From Collybiopsis luxurians FD-317 M1 (Eukaryota > Basidiomycota > Agaricomycetes > Agaricales > Omphalotaceae), in the NCBI GenBank assembly GCA_000827265.1, contig KN834762.1, forward strand, positions 436,939-500,938: a DNA stretch of 64,000 bases, given 5' to 3'. Below are positions 46,747 through 60,516 of this stretch, in pieces; within the stretch, counting starts at the first letter, position 1, and the number at the start of each line of letters is the position of its first letter. Both the position numbers and the translations under genes were made by a program. The notes under the pieces were generated by a model. The model did not search any database, was not told the origin of the DNA, and was given only the letters and a program-made list of their open reading frames with translations.

Positions 46747-48292
46747 CTAGAAGTCTTCATCGAGAACGCTGTAGAAAGACATGATAAGCTGGAGCTTCAA
46801 CGACGAAGCAGAGAGTGAACTCACAAGGTCCTCGAAGCCTGCGTCGTCGTGCTCTCACCCGAATGGCTGACACCAGCCTTGGAATAGTCGGACACTCGCT
46901 TCTCGAAGAAGTTTGTCTTGCCTTGCAGCGAGATCATGTCCATAAAGTCGAAGGGGTTGGTAACGTTATAGTGCTTTGAGTTACCCAGAGCAACGAGTAA
47001 ACGGTCAGCAACAAACTCGATGTACTGGCACATGAGTTTGGCATTCATGCCGATGAGGCTGACGGGTAAAGCATCTAGATATAGAAGTTGAGGCAATGGA
47101 ACATAACAAAGCCACGAGGAACGCACCAGTCAAGAATTCTTGCTCAATGGCAACCGCCTCAGTAATAATTTTCTCAACCGTGTCAGGGTGTGGACGACGT
47201 CGAAGGTGGCTGAAGAGAAGGCAGGCAAAGTCGGTGTGCATTCCCTCGTCACGGCTAATGAGTTCGTTGGAGAAAGTGAGACCAGGCATCAATCCACGCT
47301 TCTTCATCCAGAATATAGATGCGAAGGAACCGGAGAAAAAGATGCCCTCGACGGCAGCAAAGGCGACTAGACGCTCTCCAAATACCGCGTGGTCGTCGGT
47401 AATCCATCGCAAGGCCCACTCGGCCTTGCGCTTGATACAAGGAATAGTCTCGATGGCATCAAAGAGGAAGTCTCGTTGAACGGGATCCTTGATGTAAGTG
47501 TCGAGGAGGAGAGAGTAGGTTTCGGAATGGATATTCTCCATCATAATCTGGAAACCATAGAAGCATCGTGCTTCGGCAACCTGGACCTCGTTTGAGAAAC
47601 GCTCGAGCAAGTTCTCGTTGACAATGCCATCTGAGGCAGCGAAAAACGCGAGAACCCGAGAAATAAAGTAGCGCTCATTGTCGTTCATACGATTGTTCCA
47701 GTCATGAAGGTCCTTTGACAAATCCATTTCCTCAGCAGTCCAGAACGAAGCTTCAGCTTTTTTGTACATTTGCCAGATCTGGAACAGGGTCAGGACATTG
47801 AAAAGTGATGGCTGACACGCGTCAACATACTTCATGGTATTGAATAGGGAATAGAACGAAGCGACGTCTGGATTCCAAGAGAAGAGGTTCTTCGCCTGAA
47901 AAGCCAAAATTAGAACGAGAGACGCGTAAAGGAAAGAGGCCAAGACGCGTACTTTCTGGTAACTCGACTTCACCGACGAAACGCTTGTTGAGCTCCGCGA
48001 GTCTTGCTTCCTTAGCTTCTTTGGTTTCTTCTTCTTTTTGTTCGACGTTATGCTCTTCGTTGTCATCGTCGTCTTCGAGGGAGGCAGGAGAAGTAGAACG
48101 ACGTCTGTCGTCAATAATAGGCTTCTTCGCGGCAGGTTTCTTGGTAGGCGACTCGAAGTTTAACGAAGCCAGCGCGGCAGCGGCCTATGGAAAATAAACG
48201 TTAGCGTACGACGCAACCAGTAACGAAGGACTAAATACCTTTTTGCTGGGCGTAGGACCAGGCGAAGGAAGACGAGTAGGAGTGGTAGCCAT
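46747..48292 (-). CDS. Ribonucleoside-diphosphate reductase small subunit
   Basis: Predicted class Ia R2 subunit providing the diiron-tyrosyl radical for dNTP synthesis. From 48292: [18 protein letters not shown], a Ser/acidic N-terminal region, [29 protein letters not shown] (recovered only when two introns at about 47880-47945 are removed), and [20 protein letters not shown]. Metal ligands and radical Tyr are all present: [14 protein letters not shown] (Glu, His and the radical-bearing Tyr spaced as in E. coli 115/118/122), and [10 protein letters not shown]. An intron joins EFLTD to [14 protein letters not shown]. The last intron creates the C-terminal FVLDEDF, the R1-binding tail. About 410 residues. 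Its promoter is shared with the dehydroquinase gene and contains cell-cycle boxes. Confidence 0.96.
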
Positions 48293-48500
48293 TGAGTAAA
48301 TGAGAGAAAGTGGTGGCAGAAGAATGAGAGACAGAGACGGGTTGTGACCCGCTTTTAAACTTCGTGTCACAATAAACGAAGAAAATTCGCAGGCTTTCGC
48401 GTTCAACCAGATCACGCGTCTTTCACGTGATCGGACCACGTTACTCCGATTGCTTAATTAATCGTGGCACGGTGACTGGAGTGGTCCATCCACCGTCATC
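48293..48500. promoter_or_regulatory. 208-bp bidirectional promoter with MCB and E2F-like boxes
   Basis: Lies between the start codons of the R2 subunit (minus) and dehydroquinase (plus). It contains ACGCGT (48415-48420), the MluI cell-cycle box bound by MBF in fungi, and TTTCGCG (48396-48402), E2F-like. CACGTGA occurs just beyond, at about 48425. These suit S-phase control of the R2 gene. Confidence 0.6.
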
Positions 48501-49043
48501 ATGACTCGACCCATTCTCCTCATCAATGGTCCTAATCTCAATTTACTCGGCACCAGAGAGCCACAGATCTACGGTTCTGAAACTCTCGCGGATGTAGTTG
48601 GCCTTGCGAAACAGAACGCGGAAAAACTCAACGTAAAGCTTTACGACTTTCAGAGTAACCATGAAGGTGCAATCGTGGATAGGATACAGCAGGCAAGAGA
48701 CGAAGGCGTCAAGGGGATCATCATCAACCCCGGTTTGTCTATCCTGAGCGTTCTGATTTTATACTGATAAATACTTTTAGGTGCCTACACTCATACATCA
48801 GTAGCCATCCGAGATGCTCTTCTTGGCGTAAACATCCCCTTCATCGAGCTGCATGTATCCAATGTACACGCTCGTGAACCGTTCAGACATCATTCCTATT
48901 TCTCTGACAAAGCTGTCGCCATTATAGTCGGCTTTGGCGTCAAAGGATACGGTACGCACTCGTTCATCTCCTCTCTCGTTGCATTAATGGGGATTCCAGA
49001 GTATGCGCTTGATTTTGTGGCAAATAGTCCCAAGTTTGCGTAA
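48501..49043 (+). CDS. Type II 3-dehydroquinate dehydratase
   Basis: Predicted enzyme interconverting 3-dehydroquinate and 3-dehydroshikimate. Two exons: exon 1 has [20 protein letters not shown], with the catalytic Tyr in the flexible lid, and [20 protein letters not shown]. An intron splits NPG from [13 protein letters not shown]. Exon 2 has [20 protein letters not shown], containing the catalytic His and substrate-binding Arg, and [16 protein letters not shown]. About 160 residues, the normal family size. Fungi usually make aromatic precursors with the pentafunctional AROM protein, which has a type I dehydroquinase. A separate type II enzyme normally belongs to quinate catabolism, but no other quinate genes are near. 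The stop codon overlaps AATAAA, so the 3' end may be very short. Confidence 0.95.
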
Positions 49044-49169
49044 ATAAAGAGATTATCTCCTGCCTATAGTAATGTTTGTATGTACATATAACAATGCAAG
49101 TCCCAATAATCGCAAGATGGCGTCCAGAATAGCCGATAATTATAAATATGCTTCAGATCAAAAGTGCTT

Positions 49170-50276
49170 TCATTCATGTTCTGCCGTGGTTTCCGCCACC
49201 GGCTGAGCAAGGTTCGACTGCGAAGGTGCCACCAACGGCTGCGAGCGTTCAATGTGGGCTCGTCGACCTCCTCTACCACGGCCGCCCCGATTACTAGGTG
49301 ATTTCGCAGCAGGCGGTGGAGTTGCAGGAACTTCATCCGGATTCTCGACGGCGACAGGAGTAGCCGCTACGTCGGGTTGCTGGGCCTGCGACCCGGCGGC
49401 AGTATGACCCTGAGTTTGAGGCTTTCTACTACGAGTTGTAGGTGCTGAAGACGGCGATAAAGGTGTGTTCGCTGACCCAGAAGAGATCTGTGGTGCGGCT
49501 GAAGCAGGTTCAGGAGATGAAGTCGTAGCAGGTTCGTCCAGAGGCTTTGGATCACGAGCTTTTGAGTCCAAGTTTCGGTTCTTTCTACGGTTACGGCCAA
49601 CAGCTGTAGGCGAACGGACAGCACCTTCTGGAGAGCCTACATCCGACGCCTGCACAGATTGTCCGGCACTTTCTGCAGTTCGTGAAGGTGTATTGGACGC
49701 AGTCTGTCGTCTACCAGCACCCCGTCGACGAGATTTCGCTAAGCCTGGGACAGGGCTCTGAGCTGCAGACGCCGCACGATCAGGTCTATTCTGAGGAGCG
49801 TCAGAAGCAAGATCGTTGGATTCAGCCGCTTGCTGAATATCGGGCCCGTTTTCTTTATTATTCTTCTGCTTTTGCTTCTTGTCCTTGCGACTCTTAAAAT
49901 GCGGCTGCTTTTTTCTACCAGCTCCATCATTTTCATTTCGACCTCCTGCGCCGTCTTTCCCTGCCCTTTCCCCGTTCGCATTCCCTTCAGGACCAGGACC
50001 AGGACCTCTACCACCTCCGCGTCTATCTGTCCGCCCACCGGCTAGATTCGCGGACGCAGGAAACATGCCTTTCGAAGGACCAGATTCGTCTGCGCCCCTT
50101 CTACCTGCACCTGCATTTGCAGCACCAGCAGCTTCTTGTTGAGCTTGTTGAGCAGCGGCTTCCTGCCTTTTAGCTTCTTCCTCGTCCTCGCGCTGCTGAG
50201 CGGTTGCTTGGGTATATGAAAGACCTGTGACAGTTCCTGCCATGCCGACTGCAGAAACGGATTCAGCAATACCCAT
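49170..50276 (-). CDS. Disordered RG-rich protein of unknown function
   Basis: A single long exon of about 368 codons starting MGIAESVSAVGMAGTVTGL. After a short hydrophobic start the protein is low-complexity: a charged Gln/Ala/Glu stretch (QREDEEEAKRQEAAAQQ), Gly/Arg segments (GGRTDRRGGGRGPGPGP), Lys clusters (SRKDKKQKQKNNKE), Ser/Pro-rich repeats, and a terminal RG block (NRGGRGRGGRR) before QPVAETTAEHE. RG boxes suggest RNA binding, and there is no folded domain. The frame is also open 35 codons upstream to 50381, but MGIAES is the more plausible start. Regular use of synonymous codons over 1.1 kb supports a real gene. It is divergent from the GH51 gene. Confidence 0.65.
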   Translation of the reverse strand: MGIAESVSAVGMAGTVTGLSYTQATAQQREDEEEAKRQEAAAQQAQQEAAGAANAGAGRRGADESGPSKGMFPASANLAGGRTDRRGGGRGPGPGPEGNANGERAGKDGAGGRNENDGAGRKKQPHFKSRKDKKQKQKNNKENGPDIQQAAESNDLASDAPQNRPDRAASAAQSPVPGLAKSRRRGAGRRQTASNTPSRTAESAGQSVQASDVGSPEGAVRSPTAVGRNRRKNRNLDSKARDPKPLDEPATTSSPEPASAAPQISSGSANTPLSPSSAPTTRSRKPQTQGHTAAGSQAQQPDVAATPVAVENPDEVPATPPPAAKSPSNRGGRGRGGRRAHIERSQPLVAPSQSNLAQPVAETTAEHE

Positions 50277-52503
<2,227 letters not shown>

Positions 52504-53037
52504 ATAGTCTAGGCAGGGTAATAGAATACCTATTGATTCGTCAGTTCAATTGAGTTTATGATAGTGTATCCGTACGTTCCGGTAGCCTGCGATACTCCTT
52601 TCGAAAGGTGTCCCCCATGGCTGACGATAGTTCCCTTCCAGCCTTGTTCTCGCTGCTATACGCGATCGTGTCTTCATTAATTATTGGACTTTACGACCCA
52701 TCCTGTTCCTTTCCACTTCTCCCTATCTATCCATCCATCGAACTCGATGCTCTTCTTCTCCGCTACTTCACCTTGATCGCATGACTACAACCCGGCCCGC
52801 CCTTCGCTGAGCCACATTGATCTCATATACAGATAACCGTTCCTGCAAAGTTCCTACCTTTCCGTCGTTCACGAGACCCCATTTTTTAATGGAGCAAAAA
52901 AAGCAAGCGCGTTTCCTACATACATATATATAGAGAGTATATAAGTGAAAAAAAGGGAATCGGTTCTTCCTCCTTCTGCGAATTTTTGCCGGCAGGACAG
53001 GACAGGATCTACAGTTCAGGCTCTATTGCAAATCGTG
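52504..53037. other. Intergenic, sugar porter promoter
   Basis: About 530 bp. An AT-rich ladder (TACATATATATAGAGAGTAT) at about 52920-52940 lies 100 bp before the sugar porter start and could serve as its TATA region. Nothing else seen. Confidence 0.45.
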
Positions 53038-56000
53038 ATGCGTCTTTCACCCAAAGTCTATACGTGGTTATGTGGGCTGTTTGCTAGTGAGTGAGAATCT
53101 CCTGTTCTGGTGTTATTTGGGTATTGTGCCGTTGGTTTGGAGTGTTGGTATTGATGGTATGGCGTGGATTGCGTGCAGGTCTTGGGTACGTTCTCTTCGA
53201 TGATGCAAGTCCTTTCTCTCATTGTCTCATTGATTGACCGCACCATAGCTCTATTATCTTTGGGTACGATCTCGGTGTTATAGCGGGTGTTCTCTCCGCG
53301 ACCGACTTTATCGTAAGTGCATCACTTTGACCTACGTGCAGGGGAATTGGCACTTACAGTACTTGGTGGTGTTGATGTCTCTCCTCTCAGGACACCATGG
53401 GTTCCCGCTTCAGCGATCCGAATTTAGAAGGATTGATTACTAGCATTTTCCGTACGCCTTTCTCGGTTCGATTGTCCGCATATACTCAAGTAAAAATTTG
53501 AATTTTGATGTTTGTTTTATTCGCATACTTAGTCCTTGGATGGTGAGTCTACAAAATACACTACTCTAAAAAAGAAAAGAAGACTTACGAGGGTTGCCGA
53601 TCAAATTGTGCATTTATCCCGGAAAGTTTCGCTGGTATGTTTCCCGTCGCGTATTTCGCAGACTTTTTGGGGCGGAGGAAGACGATTCAAGTTGGAGCTT
53701 TGGTTTACATGTGAGTTTGCTTTCCCTCGCTTCTCCCCTCTCCGGGATTTTCTATCCATCTGCGAAACATCGTGTTCACGAAACCGATTTCCCCCCTTCC
53801 CACACTTACACAATGTTTCATAGGCTCGGAGGCGCTCTTCAGACTGGCGCGAGGAGCATTGACATGATGTGGGCCGGACGGTTCTTTGCGGGGTTCGGAG
53901 TGGGAATCATGGCGGATCTGGCGCCTTTGTATCAGGTGTGTTCTCGGATATCTGAGTAGGTGAAGTTCGGGATTCTCAGCTTGACCCCTCTGTACTGTAG
54001 GCGGAGATCGCACATCCAAGTATTCGTGGCCGTCTTACTACTCTGCAACAGGTATGGGATGGTTTAGAGCGTTCATTGCCACCCTAGTCTTAACAACAAT
54101 TTTTTAAAATCAAGTTTATGCTTGGAATCGGCGGTACGGTCCTCTGTTTTTATGCCACTTCTACTCTTAATGCTTCTATTCACAGCATTTGCTGCTTCTT
54201 GGATAGTAAGCCCTGATGTCGAAACCCTGGAGCAGAGTTAACCGTCTCTTCAGACGTATGGGACATCGGCTGGTTTGAAACACACGCAGGCAGAGTGGAG
54301 GATACCTTTGGGTGTTCAGGTATGTTTGGGCGATTGCTTTCAAGTCCGTACTACAATCTGAGATTCCACTTCCCCTCGAAGATCATCCCGGCTATTCCTT
54401 TGATTGCTTTTATACTGCTTCTTCCTGAATCGTACGCAGCTGTTCCACGTTCTCTGTACCGCGAGCTAATTGAACGTGAATCGTGGTATGCATAGGCCCC
54501 GCTGGCTCGCAGAAAAAGGCCGTCTTGACGAAGGTGACCATCCTTCCAGATTTAGGTGACTGGCCGTGCTTTGTACTGATGGTGTATATGAAGCCACTCG
54601 AACACTGGCGAGGCTTCATGCCCATGGGAACGTCGATGATCCCTTTGTCGTCTCGCAGATCGAAGATATTAAGGCTGAGATTCAAAGATCGAAGGAAATT
54701 GGGTCTGCAAGGTGAATATATGCTCCAGTGGATAACCTTGTCTGTTTGACGGCCTAAAAATTCAGCTGGGGCGAGCTCTTCACTATACCTAGCAACTTCC
54801 GTCGTGTATCCCTTGGGTAGGTATTTCCTATTTCGTCACGAACCGCACTTATCTTGGGGGCGATCAGATTTATATTGCAATTTTCGGTGCAAATGACAGG
54901 TAAGTGAGCCGTGTTCAGATATTCCTTTTTCTTCGATCTGAACGGGAGTTTGTAGGTGTTAGTGCTATCCAGTATTACTCGACTACGGTATATTTGGACT
55001 TTTTTTGTTCAACTGCTTATATGCGTTGACTGGGGGTCATATGTAGATATTCACTACGATGGGCTTCTCCGCCACGCGGGTACTCTTATTCCAATCCATC
55101 AATAGCATCATCGCCCTCATCGGTGAGGCGTGCTGTGTGTTGTGGGTTGATAATACTGGACGGAGACTACCTTTGATTGTTGGGAATGTTGTTTCTGGAC
55201 TATCCTTCGTTGTTGGTTCAATTCTCATGGCACGATGGCCGGGAACGGTGGATAAGTGAGTGTTGTTCCTCGTTGAAATGAGAAGCTTCCTCATTTGTAT
55301 TTTTTTTAGCAATGCTGTAAGTTTTTGATATTTTGGGCTGTTTTTGCGGTCTGACTGTGGGGCGCATACCTCGCTGTAGGCCCATTATGTGAGTTTCTTT
55401 TCGCTGCTGTCCTACTCTGAGCCTTGTACTGAACGTTCACATTTAGATCTTCATCAGTACGTTCCAACTTGATCGCTCGCGGAGACTGACTCGAGAGTTG
55501 ATTTACTTGCAGTAACGTGAGTTGAGTCCTAAATCCTATTTAGTTTTGGTAGGCTGAGATTCAAATCTGGATAGGACATGGATCTTCAACTTCTTTTTCA
55601 GCAGCTGTATAGGACCTCTGAGTTGGGCATACCCAGCCGAAATTTAGTATGCAAGCATCGATCACCGATGTTTTCTATTACTGACTCTTGCACCAGTTCC
55701 ACGAGAACCAGAGCTAAAGCTACTGCACTGACAAGTTCTGCTTCGTGGCTTTCCAACTTGTAAGTTTAGGGGTGTAAAATTGATCCAGTGGAATAAGCTA
55801 AATCCGTCTTTCAGCTTTATTGCCCAGGTTACTCCGGTTGCATTTACCCATATAGGATGGAAGTAAGTCGACCATTCCATTCTCCTGTTTCGAGTGCATG
55901 CTGAGTTTTATTCCTAGATACTGTGTGTGCGATTATCTACCTATCGAGCTATAACTTACAAGCGAATAGATCTTGTTTTCGCCATTTGCGGCCACACCAA

Positions 56001-56496
56001 GTAAGTCTGCTTCATTCAAAGAGCAGGTGGTTGCTGATCTTCCCAACCAGTGCTCTCTTCGTGTGGGCATTCTTCCCGGTAATGAATTAAATTGATTCTG
56101 ATAGTCAACTGCTCACCCATGACTCAACTTGATAGGAAACCACTGGTCGTAGACTTGAAGGTCAATGTCGATAGCTCTGGTCTAACCTTCATTATCCTGA
56201 CTATTTATGCTTAGAAATGGACGCACTCTTCACCGACGCTCCTCTATTTATCGCTCACACTTCGTACGCCAAAAGGCAGGATCGGTACGCTGTCCTCTTG
56301 GTTATCTTGCCGTTGAATCTGAATACCTGCTCCAGCCACCTTGTCGAAAAGGAGCTCCGAGAAGGTATATTTATTTGTTCCTCATGCTCAGAGTCTCTCA
56401 TTTTGCATCTCTCCTATAGGAACCTTCGTCCCTGGGGATCTTTCTGAAAGAGTCGCTTATACAGAGGAGGAGAAGGGGTCTCATGAACATATCTAA
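53038..56496 (+). CDS. Sugar porter (MFS hexose/pentose transporter)
   Basis: Predicted 12-helix plasma membrane sugar transporter. MRLSPKVYTWLCGLFASLG leads into SIIFGYDLGVIAGVLSATDF (helix 1). Then come FADFLGRRKTIQVGA, with the loop 2-3 GRR signature, GALQTGARSIDMMWAGRFF, GFGVGIMADLAPLYQAEIAH, IRGRLTTLQQ, and PLIAFILLLPESPRWL with the PESPRW signature. The cytoplasmic loop has EGLRTLARLHAHG. The second half has FILQFSVQMTGVSAIQYYST, VDNTGRRLPLIVGN, ISTTWIFNFFF, IGPLSWAYPAEIY, TRTRAKATALTSS, and FFPETTGRRLEEMDALF. About 20 introns, several exons below 30 nt. About 530 residues. The substrate cannot be told by eye, but the position beside an arabinofuranosidase makes a pentose or hexose reasonable. 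Confidence 0.93.
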
Positions 56497-56598
56497 TAAT
56501 GACTTCACTTACACCCTGGCTATTCTACTATATGTCTTCAACGAACGTCAGTATTCACGAATATCTACCTCGGTCAATAGTAGTAAGAAGTGATTGCG

Positions 56599-56614
56599 AC
56601 GCGTCGATACGCGT
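56599..56614. promoter_or_regulatory. Paired ACGCGT boxes upstream of the D-lactate dehydrogenase gene
   Basis: Two ACGCGT sites, 56599-56604 and 56609-56614, lie about 180 bp before the ATG, the first within the palindrome CGACGCGTCG. A candidate regulatory module; function not shown. Confidence 0.35.
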
Positions 56615-56789
56615 CTGACAATGAAATAAATGCGTCGTCGAGTGGACGTGTCTTGGCGCTTAAATGCCTAGCATTCTCGGGCCGCGTTCCGAGAAGGACC
56701 GCTGTGTGGCGGCGTCAGTATATTATATATAGATGTCAAATGGTCATTACCGGCGTTAGCTCGCTTCCCCACCGTCGAAGGGTACTTTC

Positions 56790-59109
56790 ATGATGCAGAG
56801 AAGACTTTTGTCAGCCCGAACCCAGAGTATCTCTGTAATCTCCCGAAATTGGCATTGTCCAAGGACACAAGGACGGCTGCGTTTTGCCAGTACTTCTTCA
56901 ACCTCCGCTTCAAATACTTCATCTCTCTCTGGACGAACCATCTTATTACTGGCCGGTTCTTCCTTGATAAGTGGAGCTTTAGGGTTCGCTTGGGCAAACC
57001 GTTCACAACCTGTCGTTTCTTCTTCTAAACCACAATATGGATCAGCCAAGGACTTTGAGAAAGCAATTTCAGAGCTAAAAATTGCGTTTCCTGACGAGGA
57101 TGCGGTATCGACGGATCCTGACGATGTTTATGCTCATGGATTCTCAGTGAATGACTATCACCCCGGTACGTCTTCTCGTAAAATCTGTTCGTTATTTCAC
57201 TTCATTCGTTTCATTAGGAACTGCACATAGCGTGGTGGTTTATCCCAAGTCGACTGAAGACGTCGTTAAGATTGTGAAGATTGCCAACAAGTATCGTATG
57301 CCCATAGTTGCTTATGCTGGAGCAACTAGCTTGGAAGGACAATTTCGTGGAGTGAGAGTTTTATCTCATCCGAGTGCTGAGCGGCTAGTGGAGGAGAACT
57401 AATTACGTTGAAAAGTATTCTGCGGGCGGTATCTGTGTTGATACGGCGCAAATGAACCAAATTCTACAGATAAACGGTGTGTGGATTCTTGATTCCTTGC
57501 CTGGCTGTGCATTGAGTGCTGTCAGTACATAGAGGCAGACTCGGATATGGTGTGCCAACCCGGAGTAGGGTGGGTTGAAATCAATGAGACCCTGCACGAG
57601 AAAGGCGAGCATCGTTCAGTTCTTCGAAGAAAACCTAATACTTACACGTCCTCTTTCATGAAGGCATTCCGCTGTTTTTCCCAGTGTGTTTCACACCATT
57701 TCGATTCAGAGACAAACAATTTACCGAGCGTATAGATTGATCCTGCTCTATCAGCCACTCTTGGTGGAATGATCAGCAATGGCTGTTCTGGAAGTTAGCT
57801 CAGTATTATCTCACGTATGAATGCCGTACTCATTTTAGGGAAGCTAATGCGGTCCGATATGGAACAGCCAAAGGCGAATGGTTCTTGAATGTCGTAAGTA
57901 ACTTGAAGGGCTCGGATACGATTAGAATGCAGATAAAGTTGCGTTTTAGACGGTTGTATTACCCTCCGGTGAGGTGATAAAGACTCGGCGAAGATCGAGA
58001 AAATCAGCCGCCGGTTTCGACACCACCAAGTTATTCATTGGGGCCGAGGGTACGCTTGGTATTATCACAGAAGGTGAGGTCACTTATTTTACCTTGGCTT
58101 ATATTCTAAACGTTCAGCAGTGACAATTCGCTTGGCTCCAGTACTTCCTTCCACGGTCGCTGTCGTGCACTTCCCCGATGTTCGAAGGGCTTGTGAAGCA
58201 GTCAAAGATGTAATGAATAAGGGAGTAGGCATTCGTAAGTACTTATCTAGTGACCTTGAGCAAATGGCCCTGACAGTTCGTAGAATGTGTCGAAATACTT
58301 GACGACTTGTTCATGACCGCTATAAACAATTTCGGACAATCGGGGCGCGTTTGGCCTACCAAGGATACCCTTTTCTTCAAATTGCAAGGGCACAGTGCCG
58401 CATCCCTAAAGGAATCTGCAAAAGTTGTCAGAGAAGTTGCGGAGAAGCATGGAGGATTCGGTTTTCAATTGGCGAAAAACGATGAGGAAGCAGAGAATAT
58501 CTGGACTGACAGAAAGAATGCTCATTATGCGGGGCTTGCGCTGGTTCCTGGATGCCGGCCTCTTGCTACAGATGTCTGGTAGGTGGTAGCCAACTCTTGT
58601 TCTAGGATGACTGAGAGACTTTTCCCAGTGTTCCCGTGTCACGTCTCCCAGATCTGATATACGAAACACAGAAAGACCTCAAAAACTCTGGAATCATGGC
58701 ACCAATCGTAGGGCATGTCGGAGATGGCAACTTTCATGCTCAGATCCTGTTTACCACCGATGCAGAGTATCAAATTGCGAAAGAAGTGAGTGCCCGACTG
58801 GTCCATCGGGCTATCGCGATGGATGGGACTTGTACGGTAAGAAGAGCATCAAATCTTTTCTTCTAGAATCAGTTCTAACTTCTTCCTTCCACTTCAGGGC
58901 GAGCATGGTGTAGGGCTTGGTAAAAGGCAATATCTGGTCGAAGAATTGGGAGCGGGAACAGTGGGACTAATGAAGACAGTGAAGAAAGCACTAGATCCAC
59001 TTGGGCTATTCAATCCCGGAAAGGCATGTTATTCCCTAGAGTTCGCTTTGATCGAACTCTTATATCTTCCTCCAGCTATATCCAGATGATGATAGCAATT
59101 CCAAGTGAT
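56790..59109 (+). CDS. Mitochondrial D-lactate dehydrogenase (cytochrome), DLD1-like
   Basis: Predicted FAD enzyme oxidising D-lactate to pyruvate with cytochrome c as acceptor. A basic presequence ([16 protein letters not shown]) precedes a membrane segment ([20 protein letters not shown]), as expected for an intermembrane-space protein. The PCMH FAD domain includes [94 protein letters not shown] and [18 protein letters not shown]. The C-terminal oxidase domain has [48 protein letters not shown] and [11 protein letters not shown], ending [10 protein letters not shown]. At least two introns use GC-AG borders (57605-57663 and 59024-59075). ATG 56790 and 56793 are adjacent; the first is used. 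About 565 residues. Confidence 0.93.
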
Positions 59110-59320
59110 CACCGCCGAACGGTGATACTCAGTTACATGGTCTTATGACTCCCCCTAAATGTTGTATGTTTGAGAAATCTAAGTGTAGTTAATATCATAT
59201 TGGAACTCATTGCTGCCGGGAAGTCTCAAGGAGAGCCGTTTGGTATGGAGAATGCAGAATTCGTGAAGTCATCGGACATTTGGGAGGCGTTCAGATGTAT
59301 ATTTATAGGCTCGACTCGGG

Positions 59321-59327
59321 TATAAAT
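59321..59327 (+). promoter_or_regulatory. TATA box of the class II aldolase-like gene
   Basis: TATAAAT, 41 bp before the ATG at 59362. Confidence 0.5.
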
Positions 59328-59361
59328 CTAGCGTTTCTTTTCCTTTGTATCCGCATATACC

Positions 59362-60482
59362 ATGAAGTCTATATCTATTCGAGCCCTTACTCTTTCTCTT
59401 GTCTTTATCTGCAGAACATGTGCCCAAGTAGTTTCACCAAGCACCAATGTCACAAATGTGGCTATTGATTTGCTCGATGCCTCTCGTAAGTTCCTTTTTT
59501 TTTACTCTCGCTTCGAAACAATCCTGATTTCAGAAAGATATCCTCCATTTCCTGGACGTCGTAGATGCATTCGGCCATGTATCCTCCCGCAATCCGGACA
59601 ATTCTAGTCAGTTCATCATGTACGCGCAGTAGCCCCTCGAGGTTGAGATTTGTTCAACACGTGTTGTTTTCTTTATAGGAGCTTCGCAATCGCGCCTGCA
59701 TTAGCGACGTCTCAAAGTCTTGTCACGTAGGTTATCTACTAGTGATCAGTCTTCATTTGGCACTCACCTCTGCAGGTACGAAATCGATAATGCAACGGCC
59801 ATTCAACTAACTTTCAACACTTCTGTGACGGGGGCGGCGGTGCCCTCTGGATTTTTGGAACGATATATCCACTCTCAGGTGCGGATCCTGGCTTTTGAGA
59901 GCATCTGTCGGTCTCTCAAGGAAAGAATCAGATATACAAGGCTTTCCCTGATGTCACAGGCGTCGTCCATGCTCATACAACAAGCGTGATACCATTTGCT
60001 GCAGCAGGGATCGGGCTTAAAGCCCAGATAGGTGTTGTGAGTACCCATAAGTAGCAGGTTGCTCGTCGCTGATTTTGTACTCCTAGGCAGGTTCATTAGG
60101 GGCATTGACCCACGGGACTCCGATATTTGATTTTGCTAGTCTCCCCACGAGTGTGCTTCCTGAAGACGCGCCCCACAACCTTCTCGTCGGAAATGAAGTT
60201 CTGGGTAATGCTCTCGCAGGAACATTTTCTAATGACAGTGCGGTAGTCTTGATGACGGGTGAGAGCTGCCTTTTTTCAAAGATGGCCAAGGGCTCATAGC
60301 ATGATTGTTTTCCAGGTCACGGTATGGCTGTCCGAGCCACGTCTGTTCGCAACGTTGTATTTCGGTCATATTACACTATGGTGAATGCAGATGTCCAATC
60401 AACAGCAAGTTTCTTAGGAGCGTTAGCGATGGGAGGCAAGCCTCCCACCGGATTGTCTTCGCGCGTCGCAATGGATGCTGCT
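59362..60482 (+). pseudogene. Class II aldolase/adducin-like protein, 5' part, disrupted by transposon
   Basis: Predicted secreted member of the class II aldolase/adducin head-domain family (metal-dependent aldolases such as fuculose-phosphate aldolase), though secreted fungal versions have no assigned reaction. A signal peptide (MKSISIRALTLSLVFICRTC) precedes VTNVAIDLLDAS. Then ILHFLDVVDAFGHVSSRNPD, SQFIMSFAIAPALATSQSLV, YEIDNATAIQLTFN, PSGFLERYIHSQ, YKAFPDVTGVVHAHTTSV (HxH metal site), THGTPIFDFASLP, NLLVGNEVLGNALAG, LMTGHGMAVRATSVRNVVFR (third metal His) and YYTMVNADVQSTASFLGAL. The exon reaches VAMDAA at 60482, where the transposon begins. Coding resumes in the same frame at 63863. All splice sites up to the insertion look normal, so loss of function probably came from the insertion. 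Confidence 0.87.
60474..60482. repeat. Target-site duplication, left copy
   Basis: GATGCTGCT, repeated exactly at 63854-63862. Nine bases, typical of Mutator-like insertions (8-11 bp). Confidence 0.85.
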
Positions 60483-60516
60483 GGGCGACAAGATTTTTGC
60501 GTGCAAGTGGTGCGTG
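60483..60516 (+). repeat. Left terminal inverted repeat (34 bp)
   Basis: Starts GGGCGACAAGATTTTTGCG and runs into GTGCGTG. It matches the right end in inverted orientation at 30 of 34 positions. Confidence 0.85.

Noticed and set aside
47096..47595. Plus-strand frames within the ribonucleotide reductase gene
   Set aside because: Antisense to a strongly conserved coding sequence; no family match of their own.
49465..50142. Plus-strand frames opposite the RG-rich protein
   Set aside because: Both strands are open because of low-complexity GC-rich codons. The minus-strand frame is far longer, has a good start and ends cleanly.
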